Assembly: GCF_031456495.1 (NCBI RefSeq)
Contig: NZ_JAVDUW010000002.1
Location: forward strand, 868,001-932,000
From: Pedococcus sp031456495
GTDB taxonomy: Bacteria; Actinomycetota; Actinomycetes; Actinomycetales; Dermatophilaceae
Length of the DNA stretch: 64,000 nucleotides
Direction of reading: 5' to 3'
A model generated the notes under the pieces. The model saw only the letters and a list, made by a program, of their open reading frames with translations, was not told the origin of the DNA and did not search any database. The translations under genes were made by a program, and so were the position numbers. Every line of letters starts with the position of its first letter. The first letter of the stretch is position 1. This document shows positions 1 through 8,612 of the stretch, one piece after another.

Positions 1-772
1 CGCTGGAGCCGGCCATGGCCTCCTGGGCTGCCGCCCGGGCCCGCAGGGCCGACAGGGTGGAGGTGGCGAGCGTGCGCTGCGCCCCCGACGGCGACTGCGC
101 CGCCACGACCTCGAAGGCGTACACCGCCGCCCGGGTCGTGGTGAGGAACGTCGCCGCGAGCGACTGGCCCTTCCACGCCTCGTCCGGCCAGGTCGCCGGC
201 CGGCCGAGGAGGGTGGCGGCCGCCGAGCGCTGGGCCAGCACGGAGCCCACGAGGGGCACGGACCCCGCCATCACCCGCGACAGGGAGGTGACGGCGGTCG
301 GGCCCAGGTCGCCGGCCTCGGCCGCCGCGAGCTCGGCCGCGGTGGTGCGCCCGCCGGTCGTGGACGACGCGGTCGGGCTGGTGCCGGAGGCGCTTGCGGC
401 CGCCGCCGTGGCCGTGCCGGTGCCTGTCGTCGCGCCGGAGCGGGTCAGCTCCGCGTCGGGGACGCCGAGCCGGAGCAGCTCGGCACGCAGCACGGTCGCC
501 TGCTGCCGGTGCAGCGCGGCGAGCCTGGCCGGCAGGCCGGTTCCGCCGGCAGCGGCGGCGCGGGTCGCCAGGTCCTCGGTGTGCCTCCACAGCGCGACCA
601 TGAACGCCTCGCCGGGCACGGGCTTGCGGGCCGCCGGGCGCGCCCCGGGGCTGCCGTCCTCGAACCGGATGCCGCACGCGGACAGGGAGGTCGCCGCAGC
701 GACGGCGAGGCCGAGGCCGAGGGCCTGGCGCCGGGTCGGGTGCACCGGGGCCCCGGCTCGGTCCATCGGCAT
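1..772 (-). CDS. Tat-exported ferritin-like (DUF4439-type) lipoprotein, 5' part
   Basis: The gene runs off the left edge; about 257 codons are visible, read leftwards from ATG at 772 (a second in-frame ATG is at 766). The N-terminus has a twin arginine at residues 14-15, a hydrophobic Ala/Leu stretch and a lipobox LSAC with the acceptor Cys at 33, so the product should be Tat-exported and lipid-anchored. The mature part is Ala-rich and looks helical, with a low-complexity Ala/Thr/Ser linker in the middle. DUF4439 ferritin-like lipoproteins commonly lie divergently upstream of rimP in relatives; the family call rests on that context and the helical pattern, because I see no clear metal ligands. 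CAGAAT lies six bases before the ATG with no ribosome-binding site, compatible with a leaderless transcript. Confidence 0.6.
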   Translation of the reverse strand, partial: MPMDRAGAPVHPTRRQALGLGLAVAAATSLSACGIRFEDGSPGARPAARKPVPGEAFMVALWRHTEDLATRAAAAGGTGLPARLAALHRQQATVLRAELLRLGVPDAELTRSGATTGTGTATAAAASASGTSPTASSTTGGRTTAAELAAAEAGDLGPTAVTSLSRVMAGSVPLVGSVLAQRSAAATLLGRPATWPDEAWKGQSLAATFLTTTRAAVYAFEVVAAQSPSGAQRTLATSTLSALRARAAAQEAMAGSS

Positions 773-827
773 GACGCGATTCTGGCACGGGCAGGAGGGC
801 GCGCATGCGGCACCACGACGGCGTGGA

Positions 828-833
828 TAGAGT
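828..833 (+). promoter_or_regulatory. Probable -10 element of the rimP operon
   Basis: TAGAGT fits the actinobacterial TANNNT -10 pattern and lies 41 bases before the rimP GTG, giving a short untranslated leader that carries the GAGAGGA ribosome-binding site. No convincing -35 was seen. It is the only good -10 in the 102-base gap between the divergent genes. Confidence 0.35.
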
Positions 834-874
834 GGCGCTTTGCACCACCCCAGAACTTCAGAGAGGACGAGTCA

Positions 875-1429
875 GTGAGCGTCAAGGACCAGATTCGTCC
901 CGTCGTCGAGGGCCCGCTCGGGGACCTCGGCCTCCTGGTGGAGGACGTCGCCGTCACGCCCACCGGCAAGCGCCGCCTCGTCCGGGTCTGGATCGACCGC
1001 GCCCTGTCCGCCGAGGGCGATGCCACCGACGTGGTGCCGCCGCTCAGCCTCGACGAGGTCTCGGACGCGACCCGCGCTGTGAGCGACGCGCTCGACGACA
1101 GCGACGTCATGGGTGAGCAGCCGTACACGCTCGAGGTGACGAGCCCGGGGGTCGACCGCCCCCTCACCCTTCCGCGGCACTTCCGCCGCAACGTCTCCCG
1201 CCTGGTCACCGTGACGCCCACCGAGGGCGAGCCCGTGACCGGTCGCATCGTCAGCGCCGGACCCGACGAGGTCACCCTCGAGGTCCCCGCGACGAAGAAG
1301 ACACCTGCCCGGACCACCAGCGTCCGGTATGCCGAGGTGTCCAGGGCGGTGGTCCAGGTCGAGTTCTCGAGGCCTGCCGACCACGCCGGCGCCGACGGGG
1401 ACGACGCCGACATCCACGAGGAGGACTGA
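875..1429 (+). CDS. rimP: Ribosome maturation factor RimP
   Basis: 184 residues. RimP binds the 30S subunit and is needed for its late maturation in the cytoplasm. The N-terminal alpha/beta domain (about 1-80) includes the LEV-SPGVDRPL block that marks the family, followed by the SH3-like C-terminal domain (about 95-165) and a short acidic tail. GTG 875 was chosen because homology starts there and GAGGA sits seven bases upstream; the frame stays open further left only because of GC bias. One base separates it from nusA, the standard rimP-nusA-ylxR-infB operon head. Confidence 0.93.
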   Translation: MSVKDQIRPVVEGPLGDLGLLVEDVAVTPTGKRRLVRVWIDRALSAEGDATDVVPPLSLDEVSDATRAVSDALDDSDVMGEQPYTLEVTSPGVDRPLTLPRHFRRNVSRLVTVTPTEGEPVTGRIVSAGPDEVTLEVPATKKTPARTTSVRYAEVSRAVVQVEFSRPADHAGADGDDADIHEED

Positions 1430-1430
1430 C

Positions 1431-2543
1431 ATGGACATCGACCTCGCCGCACTGAGGGCGCTGGAACGCGAGCGCGACATCTCGCTCGACATCCTGATCC
1501 CGGCGATCGAGCAGGCACTGCTCGTCGCCTACCACCGCACCGACGGCGCGTACCGCAACGCCCGCGTCGAGCTCGACCGCAAGACGGGCCACGTCATCGT
1601 GTGGGCCCGCGAGGAGATCGAGCAGGAGCCGGTCGCCGAGGGCGAGGAGCGCCCGCCGCGCGAGTACGGTCCCGAGTTCGACGACACCCCGACCGGTTTC
1701 GGCCGGATCGCGGCGGCCACGGCCCGCCAGGTCATCGTCCAGCGGCTGCGCGACCTCGAGGACGAGGCGATCCTCGGCGACTTCAAGGGCCGCGAGGGCG
1801 ACGTCGTCGCCGGCGTCATCCAGCAGAGCCCCGACCCGCGCCACGTCACGGTCGACTTCGGCACGGTCGAGGGCATCCTGCCGCTGGCCGAGCAGGTGCC
1901 GGGGGAGCGCTACGTCCACGGCGAGCGCATCCGCTGCTTCGTGGTCTCGGTCCGCCGCGGACCCAAGGGCCCGCAGATCGGGCTGTCCCGCACCCACCCG
2001 AACCTCGTGCGCAAGCTGTTCGCCCTCGAGGTGCCCGAGATCGCCGACGGCTCGGTGGAGATCGCAGCCCTGGCCCGCGAGGCCGGCCACCGCACGAAGA
2101 TCGCCGTGCACTCCAAGGTGCCGGGGCTCAACGCCAAGGGCGCCTGCATCGGCCCCATGGGCGCCCGCGTGCGTGCGGTGATGACCGAGCTGCACGGGGA
2201 GAAGATCGACATCGTCGACTACTCGGACGACCCCAGGACGTTCGTGGCGGCTGCGCTGTCCCCGTCGCGCGTGGAGTCGGTCGAGATCGTCGACCCGCAG
2301 CTGCGCTCGGCCCGGGTCGTCGTTCCCGACTACCAGCTCTCGCTCGCCATCGGCAAGGAGGGGCAGAACGCCCGCCTCGCCGCCAAGCTGACCGGCTGGC
2401 GCATCGACATCCGTCCTGACACCGCCGCGGCTCCCGCCGCCGGTGGCGTCGGTCACACCTCCGGTGGTGCGGCCACCGGCCGCGCCGGAGGGGCCCGGAA
2501 CCCGGCCTCCGGGGGCCCCCGGAGCACGGGTGACACAGCCTGA
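1431..2543 (+). CDS. nusA: Transcription termination/antitermination factor NusA
   Basis: 370 residues. NusA binds RNA polymerase and nascent RNA, modulating pausing, termination and rRNA antitermination. Order seen: N-terminal polymerase-binding domain (1-120), S1 domain (about 122-175), KH1 with GPMGARV, KH2 with AIGKEGQN (about 307-313), then a 40-residue Gly/Ala tail. There are no C-terminal acidic repeats, as in other actinobacteria. The start is one base after the rimP stop, so translation is probably coupled. The sequence looks complete. Confidence 0.95.
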   Translation: MDIDLAALRALERERDISLDILIPAIEQALLVAYHRTDGAYRNARVELDRKTGHVIVWAREEIEQEPVAEGEERPPREYGPEFDDTPTGFGRIAAATARQVIVQRLRDLEDEAILGDFKGREGDVVAGVIQQSPDPRHVTVDFGTVEGILPLAEQVPGERYVHGERIRCFVVSVRRGPKGPQIGLSRTHPNLVRKLFALEVPEIADGSVEIAALAREAGHRTKIAVHSKVPGLNAKGACIGPMGARVRAVMTELHGEKIDIVDYSDDPRTFVAAALSPSRVESVEIVDPQLRSARVVVPDYQLSLAIGKEGQNARLAAKLTGWRIDIRPDTAAAPAAGGVGHTSGGAATGRAGGARNPASGGPRSTGDTA

Positions 2544-2560
2544 GGGCGATAGGGGATAGG

Positions 2561-2911
2561 ATGGTGGGGACCGACCGGACTGGACCCCGGCCTTCGGCAG
2601 CAGGTTCGACTCCCCACGACACGCACGGGTCACCCACCCGCACGTGTGTGGGCTGCCGCAGGACGGATAGCTGGTCGGCACTCCTGCGAGTGGTCGCGGA
2701 GACGGACGAGGCCGGAGCGATCCGGCTGACCCCCGACCCGCGGCACTGCCTGCCGGGACGTGGCGCATGGCTGCACCCGACGGGCGACTGCCTCGAGCAG
2801 GCCCTCCGCCGGCGGGCGTTCGGGCGTGCGCTGCGTACCAGCGCCGCTCCCGACCCGGCAGCGGTCCGGGGCCACGTCGAGGCGGTGGCCACCGGCCACG
2901 CGCAGCAGTAG
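2561..2911 (+). CDS. ylxR: YlxR family RNA-binding protein
   Basis: 116 residues, slightly longer than the usual 90-100 because of a polar N-terminal extension. The YlxR (DUF448) hallmark TCVGCRR is at about residues 28-34, followed by a strand region, the DPR...PGRGAWLHP block and a C-terminal helix containing RRAFGRALR. The fold resembles small ribosomal RNA-binding proteins; the precise role is not settled. AGGGGA lies just before ATG 2561. The gap to nusA is 17 bases, so it belongs to the same operon; a downstream start near residue 20 is possible. Confidence 0.85.
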   Translation: MVGTDRTGPRPSAAGSTPHDTHGSPTRTCVGCRRTDSWSALLRVVAETDEAGAIRLTPDPRHCLPGRGAWLHPTGDCLEQALRRRAFGRALRTSAAPDPAAVRGHVEAVATGHAQQ

Positions 2912-3080
2912 CAGCATCCGCAGTACGAGAACCGTCCGTAGGGAACCGACCAGAACTCTGAACCAGAGAGTGGGTTAGACCGCTGATGAGCACCCGATGA
3001 GTACTCAGCAATGAGCTCCCCCCAGCAGTAACGACGGTCCGCGCCTGTCACCTGACACACGGACCAGGAACAGGAGAAAC

Positions 3081-5948
3081 GTGGCAAAGGTCCGTGTAAG
3101 TGCGCTCGCCAAGGAGCTGGGCACCGACAGCAAGACGCTGATCGCCCACCTCAACAGCATCGGCGAGTACGTCAAGACCGCCAGCTCGACGATCGAGGCG
3201 CCCGTCGTCCGCAAGGCGACGGAGACGTTCCCCGACGAGCTGAGGAAGTCCCCGGCCAAGAAGGCTGCCGCAGGCAAGCCGGCCCCGGCCAGGCCCGCGC
3301 AGCCGGCCCCGGCCGCCCCGCAGGCCCCCGCCGAGGCCGCTCCGTCGGCCCCCGCGGCGCAGTCTGCCCCGGCCGCACCCGCCGCCCCGGCCCCCGCTCC
3401 GGCGGCTCCCGCCCCCCGGCCCGAGCCCGCGTCGCCCGCCGCCAAGGCAGCACCGGCCGCTCCGGCGGCCCCTGCCGCCCCCGCGGCCCGGTCCGAGGTG
3501 TCGCCGGCGCGCGACGGCGGCAAGCCGGGTCCCGGTGTGCCCCCGTCCGCCCGTCCCGGCAGCGCCGGCCCCCGTCCGGGTGCGGCCCCCTCGGCGCCGC
3601 GTCCCGGTGGCGCCCCGCGTCCCGGCGCCCCGCGCCCGGGCAACAACCCGTTCGCACCGTCGCAGGGCATGGGCACCCAGCGCCCGGCCGCCCGAGAGGG
3701 TTCCCCGCGTCCGGGCAACAACCCCTTCGCGCCCTCCCAGGGCATGCCCCGGCCGCAGTCGCGGCCCGGTGGCCCGCGCCCCGGTGGTGCGTCCGGCCCC
3801 GGTGGGCCGCGTCCCGGTGGGCCGCGGCCGAGCCCGGGCATGATGCCCGACCGCTCGGCGGTCGGCCGTCCCGGTGAGCGCCCGGCCCGTCCGGGCGGGC
3901 GTGGTCCCGGTGGTCCCGGCGGCGGCGCCGGCCGTGGCCCCGGTGGTCCCGGTGCCGGTGGTGGCGGCTTCGCCGGCCGCGGTGGCTTCCGTGGCGGTGC
4001 GGGCCGCGGCTCGACCGCCGGTGCCTTCGGCCGCGGTGGCGGCCGTCCGGTCCGTGGTCGCAAGTCCAAGCGTGCGAAGCGCCAGGAGTTCGAGCAGATG
4101 CAGGCGCCGTCGCTCGGCGGCGTCACCGTGCCCCGTGGCAACGGCGACACCCTCATCCGGGTGCGTCGCGGCTCGTCGCTGAGCGACTTCGCGGACAAGA
4201 TCAACGCCAACCCCGGCGCCCTCGTCACGGTGCTCTTCCACCTCGGCGAGATGGCCACGGCCACCCAGTCGCTGGACGAGGACACGTTCAAGCTGCTCGG
4301 TGCCGAGCTCGGCTACAACATCGAGGTCGTCTCCCCCGAGGAGGAGGAGAAGGAGCTCTTCGACTCCTTCAACATCGACCTGGAGACGGGTATCGAGGGC
4401 GAGGACGACGAGGACCTGTTCCCGCGTCCGCCGGTCGTCACCGTCGTCGGCCACGTCGACCACGGAAAGACCCGCCTGCTCGACGCGATCCGCAACGAGG
4501 ACGTCGTGGCCGGCGAGGCTGGTGGCATCACCCAGCACATCGGTGCCTACCAGGTCCACCGTGAGCACGAGGGCCAGGACCGCGCCATCACCTTCATCGA
4601 CACCCCGGGTCACGAGGCGTTCACCGCCATGCGTGCCCGCGGTGCCAAGGTCACCGACATCGCGATCCTCGTCGTCGCCGCCGACGACGGCGTGATGCCG
4701 CAGACCATCGAGGCGCTCAACCACATGCAGGCGGCCGACGTGCCGATCGTGGTGGCCGTCAACAAGATCGACGTCGAGGGTGCGAACCCGTCGAAGGTCC
4801 GCCAGCAGCTGACCGAGTACAACCTCGTCGCCGAGGAGTACGGCGGCGACACGATGTTCGTCGACGTCTCGGCCAAGGCCGGGCAGAACATCGACGCCCT
4901 CCTCGAGGCCGTCCTGCTGACCGCCGACGCGGCCCTGGACCTGCGGGCCAACCCCGACAAGGACGCCCGCGGTGTCGCGATCGAGGCCAACCTCGACCGT
5001 GGCCGCGGTGCCACCGCGACGGTCCTGGTCCAGTCCGGCACGCTGCACGTCGGTGACGCGATCGTCACCGGCTCGGCATACGGCCGCGTGCGCGCCATGC
5101 TCGACGAGCACGGCGACAACGTGCAGGAGGCGACCCCGTCGCGTCCGGTGCAGGTGCTCGGCCTCTCCTCGGTGCCCCGCGCCGGTGACACCTTCGTGGT
5201 GGCCCCGGACGACCGCACCGCGCGCCAGATCGCCGAGAAGCGCGAGGCTGCCGACCGCCAGGCGTCCCTGGCCAAGGCGCGCAAGCGCATCTCGCTCGAG
5301 GACCTCAACGAGGCCCTGGCCGCGGGCAAGGTCGAGACCCTCAACCTCATCCTCAAGGGTGACGTGTCGGGTTCGGTCGAGGCGCTCGAGGACGCGCTGC
5401 TGCAGATCGACGTGGGCGACGAGGTCGACCTGCGGATCATCGACCGCGGCGTCGGTGCGATCACGATGAACAACATCAACCTCGCGATGGCGTCCGACGC
5501 GATCATCATCGGCTACAACGTGCGGGCCGAGGGCCAGAACGCCGACTACGCCGAGCGTGAGGGCGTGGAGATCCGCTACTACTCGGTGATCTACAACGCC
5601 ATCGAGGAGATCGAGCAGGCGCTCAAGGGCATGCTCAAGCCGGAGTTCGAGGAGGTGGAGCTCGGCACCGCCGAGATCCGCGAGATCTTCCGGTCGAGCA
5701 AGTTCGGCAACATCGCCGGCTCCATCGTCCGCAGCGGCGAGATCAAGCGCGGCACCCGCGCCCGGATCACCCGCAACGGTGTCGTGATCGCGGAGAACGT
5801 CGAGATCGCCGGCCTGCGGCGGTTCAAGGACGACGTCACCGAGGTCCGCGAGGGCTTCGAGTGCGGTATCAACCTCGGGTCGTTCAACGACCTCCAGCTC
5901 GGCGACCTCATCGCCACGTACGAGATGCGGGAGAAGCCGCGCGCCTGA
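3081..5948 (+). CDS. infB: Translation initiation factor IF-2
   Basis: 955 residues; a GTPase that places initiator fMet-tRNA on the 30S subunit and promotes 50S joining. Residues 1-50 form the IF2 N-terminal helical domain. Residues about 55-140 are Pro/Ala-rich and 150-325 Gly/Arg/Pro-rich, which is typical of actinobacterial IF2. The GTPase domain shows G1 GHVDHGKT (457-464), G3 DTPGHE (from 507) and G4 NKID (561-564), followed by beta-barrel and C-terminal domains. It starts at GTG 3081 with CAGGAG nearby. A 169-base gap after ylxR could hold an internal promoter. Confidence 0.96.
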   Translation: MAKVRVSALAKELGTDSKTLIAHLNSIGEYVKTASSTIEAPVVRKATETFPDELRKSPAKKAAAGKPAPARPAQPAPAAPQAPAEAAPSAPAAQSAPAAPAAPAPAPAAPAPRPEPASPAAKAAPAAPAAPAAPAARSEVSPARDGGKPGPGVPPSARPGSAGPRPGAAPSAPRPGGAPRPGAPRPGNNPFAPSQGMGTQRPAAREGSPRPGNNPFAPSQGMPRPQSRPGGPRPGGASGPGGPRPGGPRPSPGMMPDRSAVGRPGERPARPGGRGPGGPGGGAGRGPGGPGAGGGGFAGRGGFRGGAGRGSTAGAFGRGGGRPVRGRKSKRAKRQEFEQMQAPSLGGVTVPRGNGDTLIRVRRGSSLSDFADKINANPGALVTVLFHLGEMATATQSLDEDTFKLLGAELGYNIEVVSPEEEEKELFDSFNIDLETGIEGEDDEDLFPRPPVVTVVGHVDHGKTRLLDAIRNEDVVAGEAGGITQHIGAYQVHREHEGQDRAITFIDTPGHEAFTAMRARGAKVTDIAILVVAADDGVMPQTIEALNHMQAADVPIVVAVNKIDVEGANPSKVRQQLTEYNLVAEEYGGDTMFVDVSAKAGQNIDALLEAVLLTADAALDLRANPDKDARGVAIEANLDRGRGATATVLVQSGTLHVGDAIVTGSAYGRVRAMLDEHGDNVQEATPSRPVQVLGLSSVPRAGDTFVVAPDDRTARQIAEKREAADRQASLAKARKRISLEDLNEALAAGKVETLNLILKGDVSGSVEALEDALLQIDVGDEVDLRIIDRGVGAITMNNINLAMASDAIIIGYNVRAEGQNADYAEREGVEIRYYSVIYNAIEEIEQALKGMLKPEFEEVELGTAEIREIFRSSKFGNIAGSIVRSGEIKRGTRARITRNGVVIAENVEIAGLRRFKDDVTEVREGFECGINLGSFNDLQLGDLIATYEMREKPRA

Positions 5949-5964
5949 GCGCGGTCCCGCACCA

Positions 5965-6008
5965 GGTGACGGTATGCCGCCGGCTCGCGCCGGCGGCATA
6001 CCGTCACC
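5965..6008 (+). terminator. Perfect 20-bp hairpin between infB and rbfA
   Basis: Two 20-base arms (5965-5984 and 5989-6008) pair without a mismatch around a TCGC loop. No T-tract follows, so it is either a T-less terminator or an RNA processing/stability element between infB and rbfA. Each arm contains one copy of the GTATGCC/GGCATAC heptamer that recurs through the window. Confidence 0.6.
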
Positions 6009-6034
6009 CACGACCCCACTGACCAGGAGGAGCC

Positions 6035-6562
6035 ATGGCCGACGCCGGGCGTGCCCGCAGGATCGCCGACCGGATCAAGACGCTGGTCGCGGCGAACGTC
6101 GAGTCCATCGTCAAGGACCCCGACCTCGGCTTCGTCACCATCACCGACGTGCGGGTCACGGGCGACCTCCAGCACGCGTCGGTCTTCTACACCGTCTTCG
6201 GTGACGAGGCGCAGCGCACGCGCACCGCGGAGCTGCTGGAGAAGAACAAGGGCCGCCTGCGCTCGTTCGTCGGCAAGCAGATCCAGATCCGGCTCACGCC
6301 GACGCTGGAGTTCATCGCCGACGCGATCCCGGAGACCGCGGCCCACCTCGAGGACCTGCTGCGCGAGGCCAGGGAGCGCGACGCCGCCGTGGCGGCCGCT
6401 GCTGCCGGCGCGACGTACGCCGGGGAGGCCGACCCCTACAAGCACGACGAGGACGACGTCATGGGCGAGGTCGGCGACGAGGCGGACGACCTCGACGACG
6501 ATGACGACGGTGACGACGAGCCCGTCGGCGATCGGGGCGACGGCGCGGATGCCCGCGCCTGA
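6035..6562 (+). CDS. rbfA: 30S ribosome-binding factor RbfA
   Basis: 175 residues. RbfA is a cold-shock-linked factor that binds the 30S subunit near the 5' end of 16S rRNA during maturation. The KH-like core occupies about 1-115, with the family signatures ADRIK near the start, DPDLGFVTITDV and FYTVFG. The last 60 residues are an Ala-rich linker and a strongly acidic Asp/Glu tail, longer than in model organisms. AGGAGGAG precedes ATG 6035. The 3' end overlaps truB by 14 bases, so the two are likely coupled. Confidence 0.94.
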   Translation: MADAGRARRIADRIKTLVAANVESIVKDPDLGFVTITDVRVTGDLQHASVFYTVFGDEAQRTRTAELLEKNKGRLRSFVGKQIQIRLTPTLEFIADAIPETAAHLEDLLREARERDAAVAAAAAGATYAGEADPYKHDEDDVMGEVGDEADDLDDDDDGDDEPVGDRGDGADARA

Positions 6563-7475
6563 CGGCCTGCTGGTCGTCGACAAGCCGCAGGGCTGGACGA
6601 GCCACGACGTCGTCGGGCGGGCCCGGCGCATCTGCGGCACCCGCAAGGTCGGCCACGCGGGCACCCTGGACCCGATGGCCACGGGTGTGCTCGTGCTGGG
6701 CATCGGCCGGGCCACCCGCCTGCTGACCTTCCTCGTCGGGTGCGACAAGGACTACGCCGCGACGATCCGCCTGGGGCAGTCGACGCTCACCGACGACGCC
6801 GAGGGGGAGGTCACCGCCTCGACGCCGGTGGACGCCGCGTCGGCGCTCGACGAGGCCGCGGTGGACGCCGCGGTCGCGCGGCTCACCGGTGACATCGAGC
6901 AGGTCCCGAGCGCCGTCTCGGCCATCAAGGTCAAGGGCGAGCGCGCGTACCACCGCGTCCGCGCGGGGGAGGACGTCGAGCTGGCGGCGCGTCCCGTCAC
7001 CGTCTCCCGGTTCGAGGTCCTGGCGCGGCGTGCTGCGGTCGCCGAGGACGGGACGCCGGTGCTCGACCTCGACGTCGAGGTGACCGTCAGCTCGGGCACC
7101 TACGTGCGCGCCCTGGCCCGCGACCTCGGCTCCGCGCTCGGCGTGGGTGGGCACCTCACCGCGCTGCGCCGCACGCGGGTCGGGGCGTTCGAGCTCGGCC
7201 AGGCGCACGACCTCGAGTCGCTCACCGCGCTCGGGGACCCCGAGCGGGTGCCGGTGCTGCCGCTGGGCGAGGCCGCCCGCGCGCAGTTCGCGGTGCACGA
7301 GCTCACCGAGGCCGAGGCCCGCGCGCTGGGCTACGGCCAGCGGGTCGACTCGGAGACACCGCTGCGCTCGGAGCCGGTCGCGGCGTTCGGACCCGACGGC
7401 CGACTGGTGGCCATGCTCGATGAGTCGGGTCACAAAGCACGCCCACACGTCGTGTTCGCACCGGCCGGTTCGTAG
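6549..7475 (+). CDS. truB: tRNA pseudouridine(55) synthase TruB
   Basis: 308 residues. Converts U55 of the tRNA T-loop to pseudouridine. The N-terminal block has DKPQGWTSHDVV, and the catalytic loop GHAGTLDP places the nucleophile Asp at residue 41; KDYAATIRLG and SGTYVRALARDLG follow, as expected, then a C-terminal PUA-like domain. ATG 6549, inside the end of rbfA, is preferred because homology begins immediately after it. The stop TAG is part of the TAGAGT -10 element that appears to drive ribF. Confidence 0.95.
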   Translation: MPAPDGLLVVDKPQGWTSHDVVGRARRICGTRKVGHAGTLDPMATGVLVLGIGRATRLLTFLVGCDKDYAATIRLGQSTLTDDAEGEVTASTPVDAASALDEAAVDAAVARLTGDIEQVPSAVSAIKVKGERAYHRVRAGEDVELAARPVTVSRFEVLARRAAVAEDGTPVLDLDVEVTVSSGTYVRALARDLGSALGVGGHLTALRRTRVGAFELGQAHDLESLTALGDPERVPVLPLGEAARAQFAVHELTEAEARALGYGQRVDSETPLRSEPVAAFGPDGRLVAMLDESGHKARPHVVFAPAGS

Positions 7476-7485
7476 AGTGTCCCCC

Positions 7486-8445
7486 GTGCACCGCTGGACC
7501 GACCCCGCCCAGACCCCCGCGCACCTGCGGCCCTCCGTCGCCACGTTCGGCAACTTCGACGGGGTCCACCTCGGGCACCGCGCCGTGCTCGGCCGGCTCG
7601 TCGAGGAGGGTGCCGCCCGGGGCGTGCCCAGCGTCGTGGTGACCTTCGACCCGCACCCGGCGACGATCTTCCACCCCGACTCGGTCGAGCTGATCGCACC
7701 GGGCCGGGTGCGCGACGAGCTGCTCGCGACCACCGGGATCGACGGGCTGCTCGTCCTCGACTTCACGCGCGAGTTCGCCGACCAGACGGCCGAGGAGTTC
7801 ATCGTCTCGACCTTCGTGCAGACGCTGGGCGTCAAGGCCCTCGTCGTCGGTGCGGACGCGCGCGGCTTCGGCAAGGGCTACACCGGCGACGTCGACCTGC
7901 TGGCCGAGCTCGGCCGCCAGCACGGGTTCGACGTCGTCGTCCTGGAGGACCTGGGCGAGGGGGAGCGCTGGTCCTCCAGCGCCGTGCGCCGCCACCTCGA
8001 CGCCGGTGAGGTCGCGCAGGCCGCGTCGGTCCTCGGGCGGCCGCACCGCATGACCGGGACCGTCGTCCACGGCGCGCACCGCGGCCGCGAGCTGGGCTAC
8101 CCGACCGCCAACCTCTCGGACGACTCGCTGGGCCTCGTGCCCGCCGACGGCGTGTATGCCGGGTGGCTCACCCGGGTGGGCCGGTCGCCCGAGGACCCGG
8201 AGCGCACCCTGCCGGCGGCGATCTCGGTCGGCACCAACCCCACGTTCGACGGGGTCGTCCGGACCGTGGAGGCGTACGTCCTCGACCGCACCGACCTCGA
8301 CCTCTACGGCGAGGTGGTCACCCTCGAGTTCGTCGAGCGGATCCGCCCGACCCTGCGGTTCGACTCGGTCGAGGCGCTGCTCGAGGCGATGGCCGGCGAC
8401 GTCGAGACGTGCCGCCGGGTGCTGGGCACGATCGTCCCCTCCTGA
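7486..8445 (+). CDS. ribF: Bifunctional riboflavin kinase / FAD synthetase
   Basis: 319 residues. Phosphorylates riboflavin to FMN and adenylylates FMN to FAD. The N-terminal adenylyltransferase shows GNFDGVHLGHRAVL (HxGH-type nucleotide site, about residues 22-35) and WSSSAVR; the C-terminal kinase begins at GRPHRMTGTVVHG with the PTANL motif. GTG 7486 lies exactly seven bases after TAGAGT (7473-7478) and has no ribosome-binding site, so a leaderless mRNA is likely despite the short gap to truB. GTG 7477 is an alternative. Confidence 0.93.
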   Translation: MHRWTDPAQTPAHLRPSVATFGNFDGVHLGHRAVLGRLVEEGAARGVPSVVVTFDPHPATIFHPDSVELIAPGRVRDELLATTGIDGLLVLDFTREFADQTAEEFIVSTFVQTLGVKALVVGADARGFGKGYTGDVDLLAELGRQHGFDVVVLEDLGEGERWSSSAVRRHLDAGEVAQAASVLGRPHRMTGTVVHGAHRGRELGYPTANLSDDSLGLVPADGVYAGWLTRVGRSPEDPERTLPAAISVGTNPTFDGVVRTVEAYVLDRTDLDLYGEVVTLEFVERIRPTLRFDSVEALLEAMAGDVETCRRVLGTIVPS

Positions 8446-8612
8446 CCTGCTGCACCCCGTCCCGGCCCGGGGAATGCCTTCGGGCAGCGCGGAATGGCCG
8501 TTCGGTCACATTCACCCGTGATTTCGCACTCGGGGTGCGCGACCATGGCACTATCCGTCGGACGCTGCCTCCCCCGCAGCGACGAGCCGCAGTTCCCGAG
8601 CCGAGGACGGTC

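Noticed and set aside
3048..6011. Very long open frame antisense to infB (about 980 codons); similar ones antisense to rne, radical SAM and leuS
   Set aside because: GC-rich codon bias leaves complementary frames open; the predicted proteins are low complexity and no family motif is seen.
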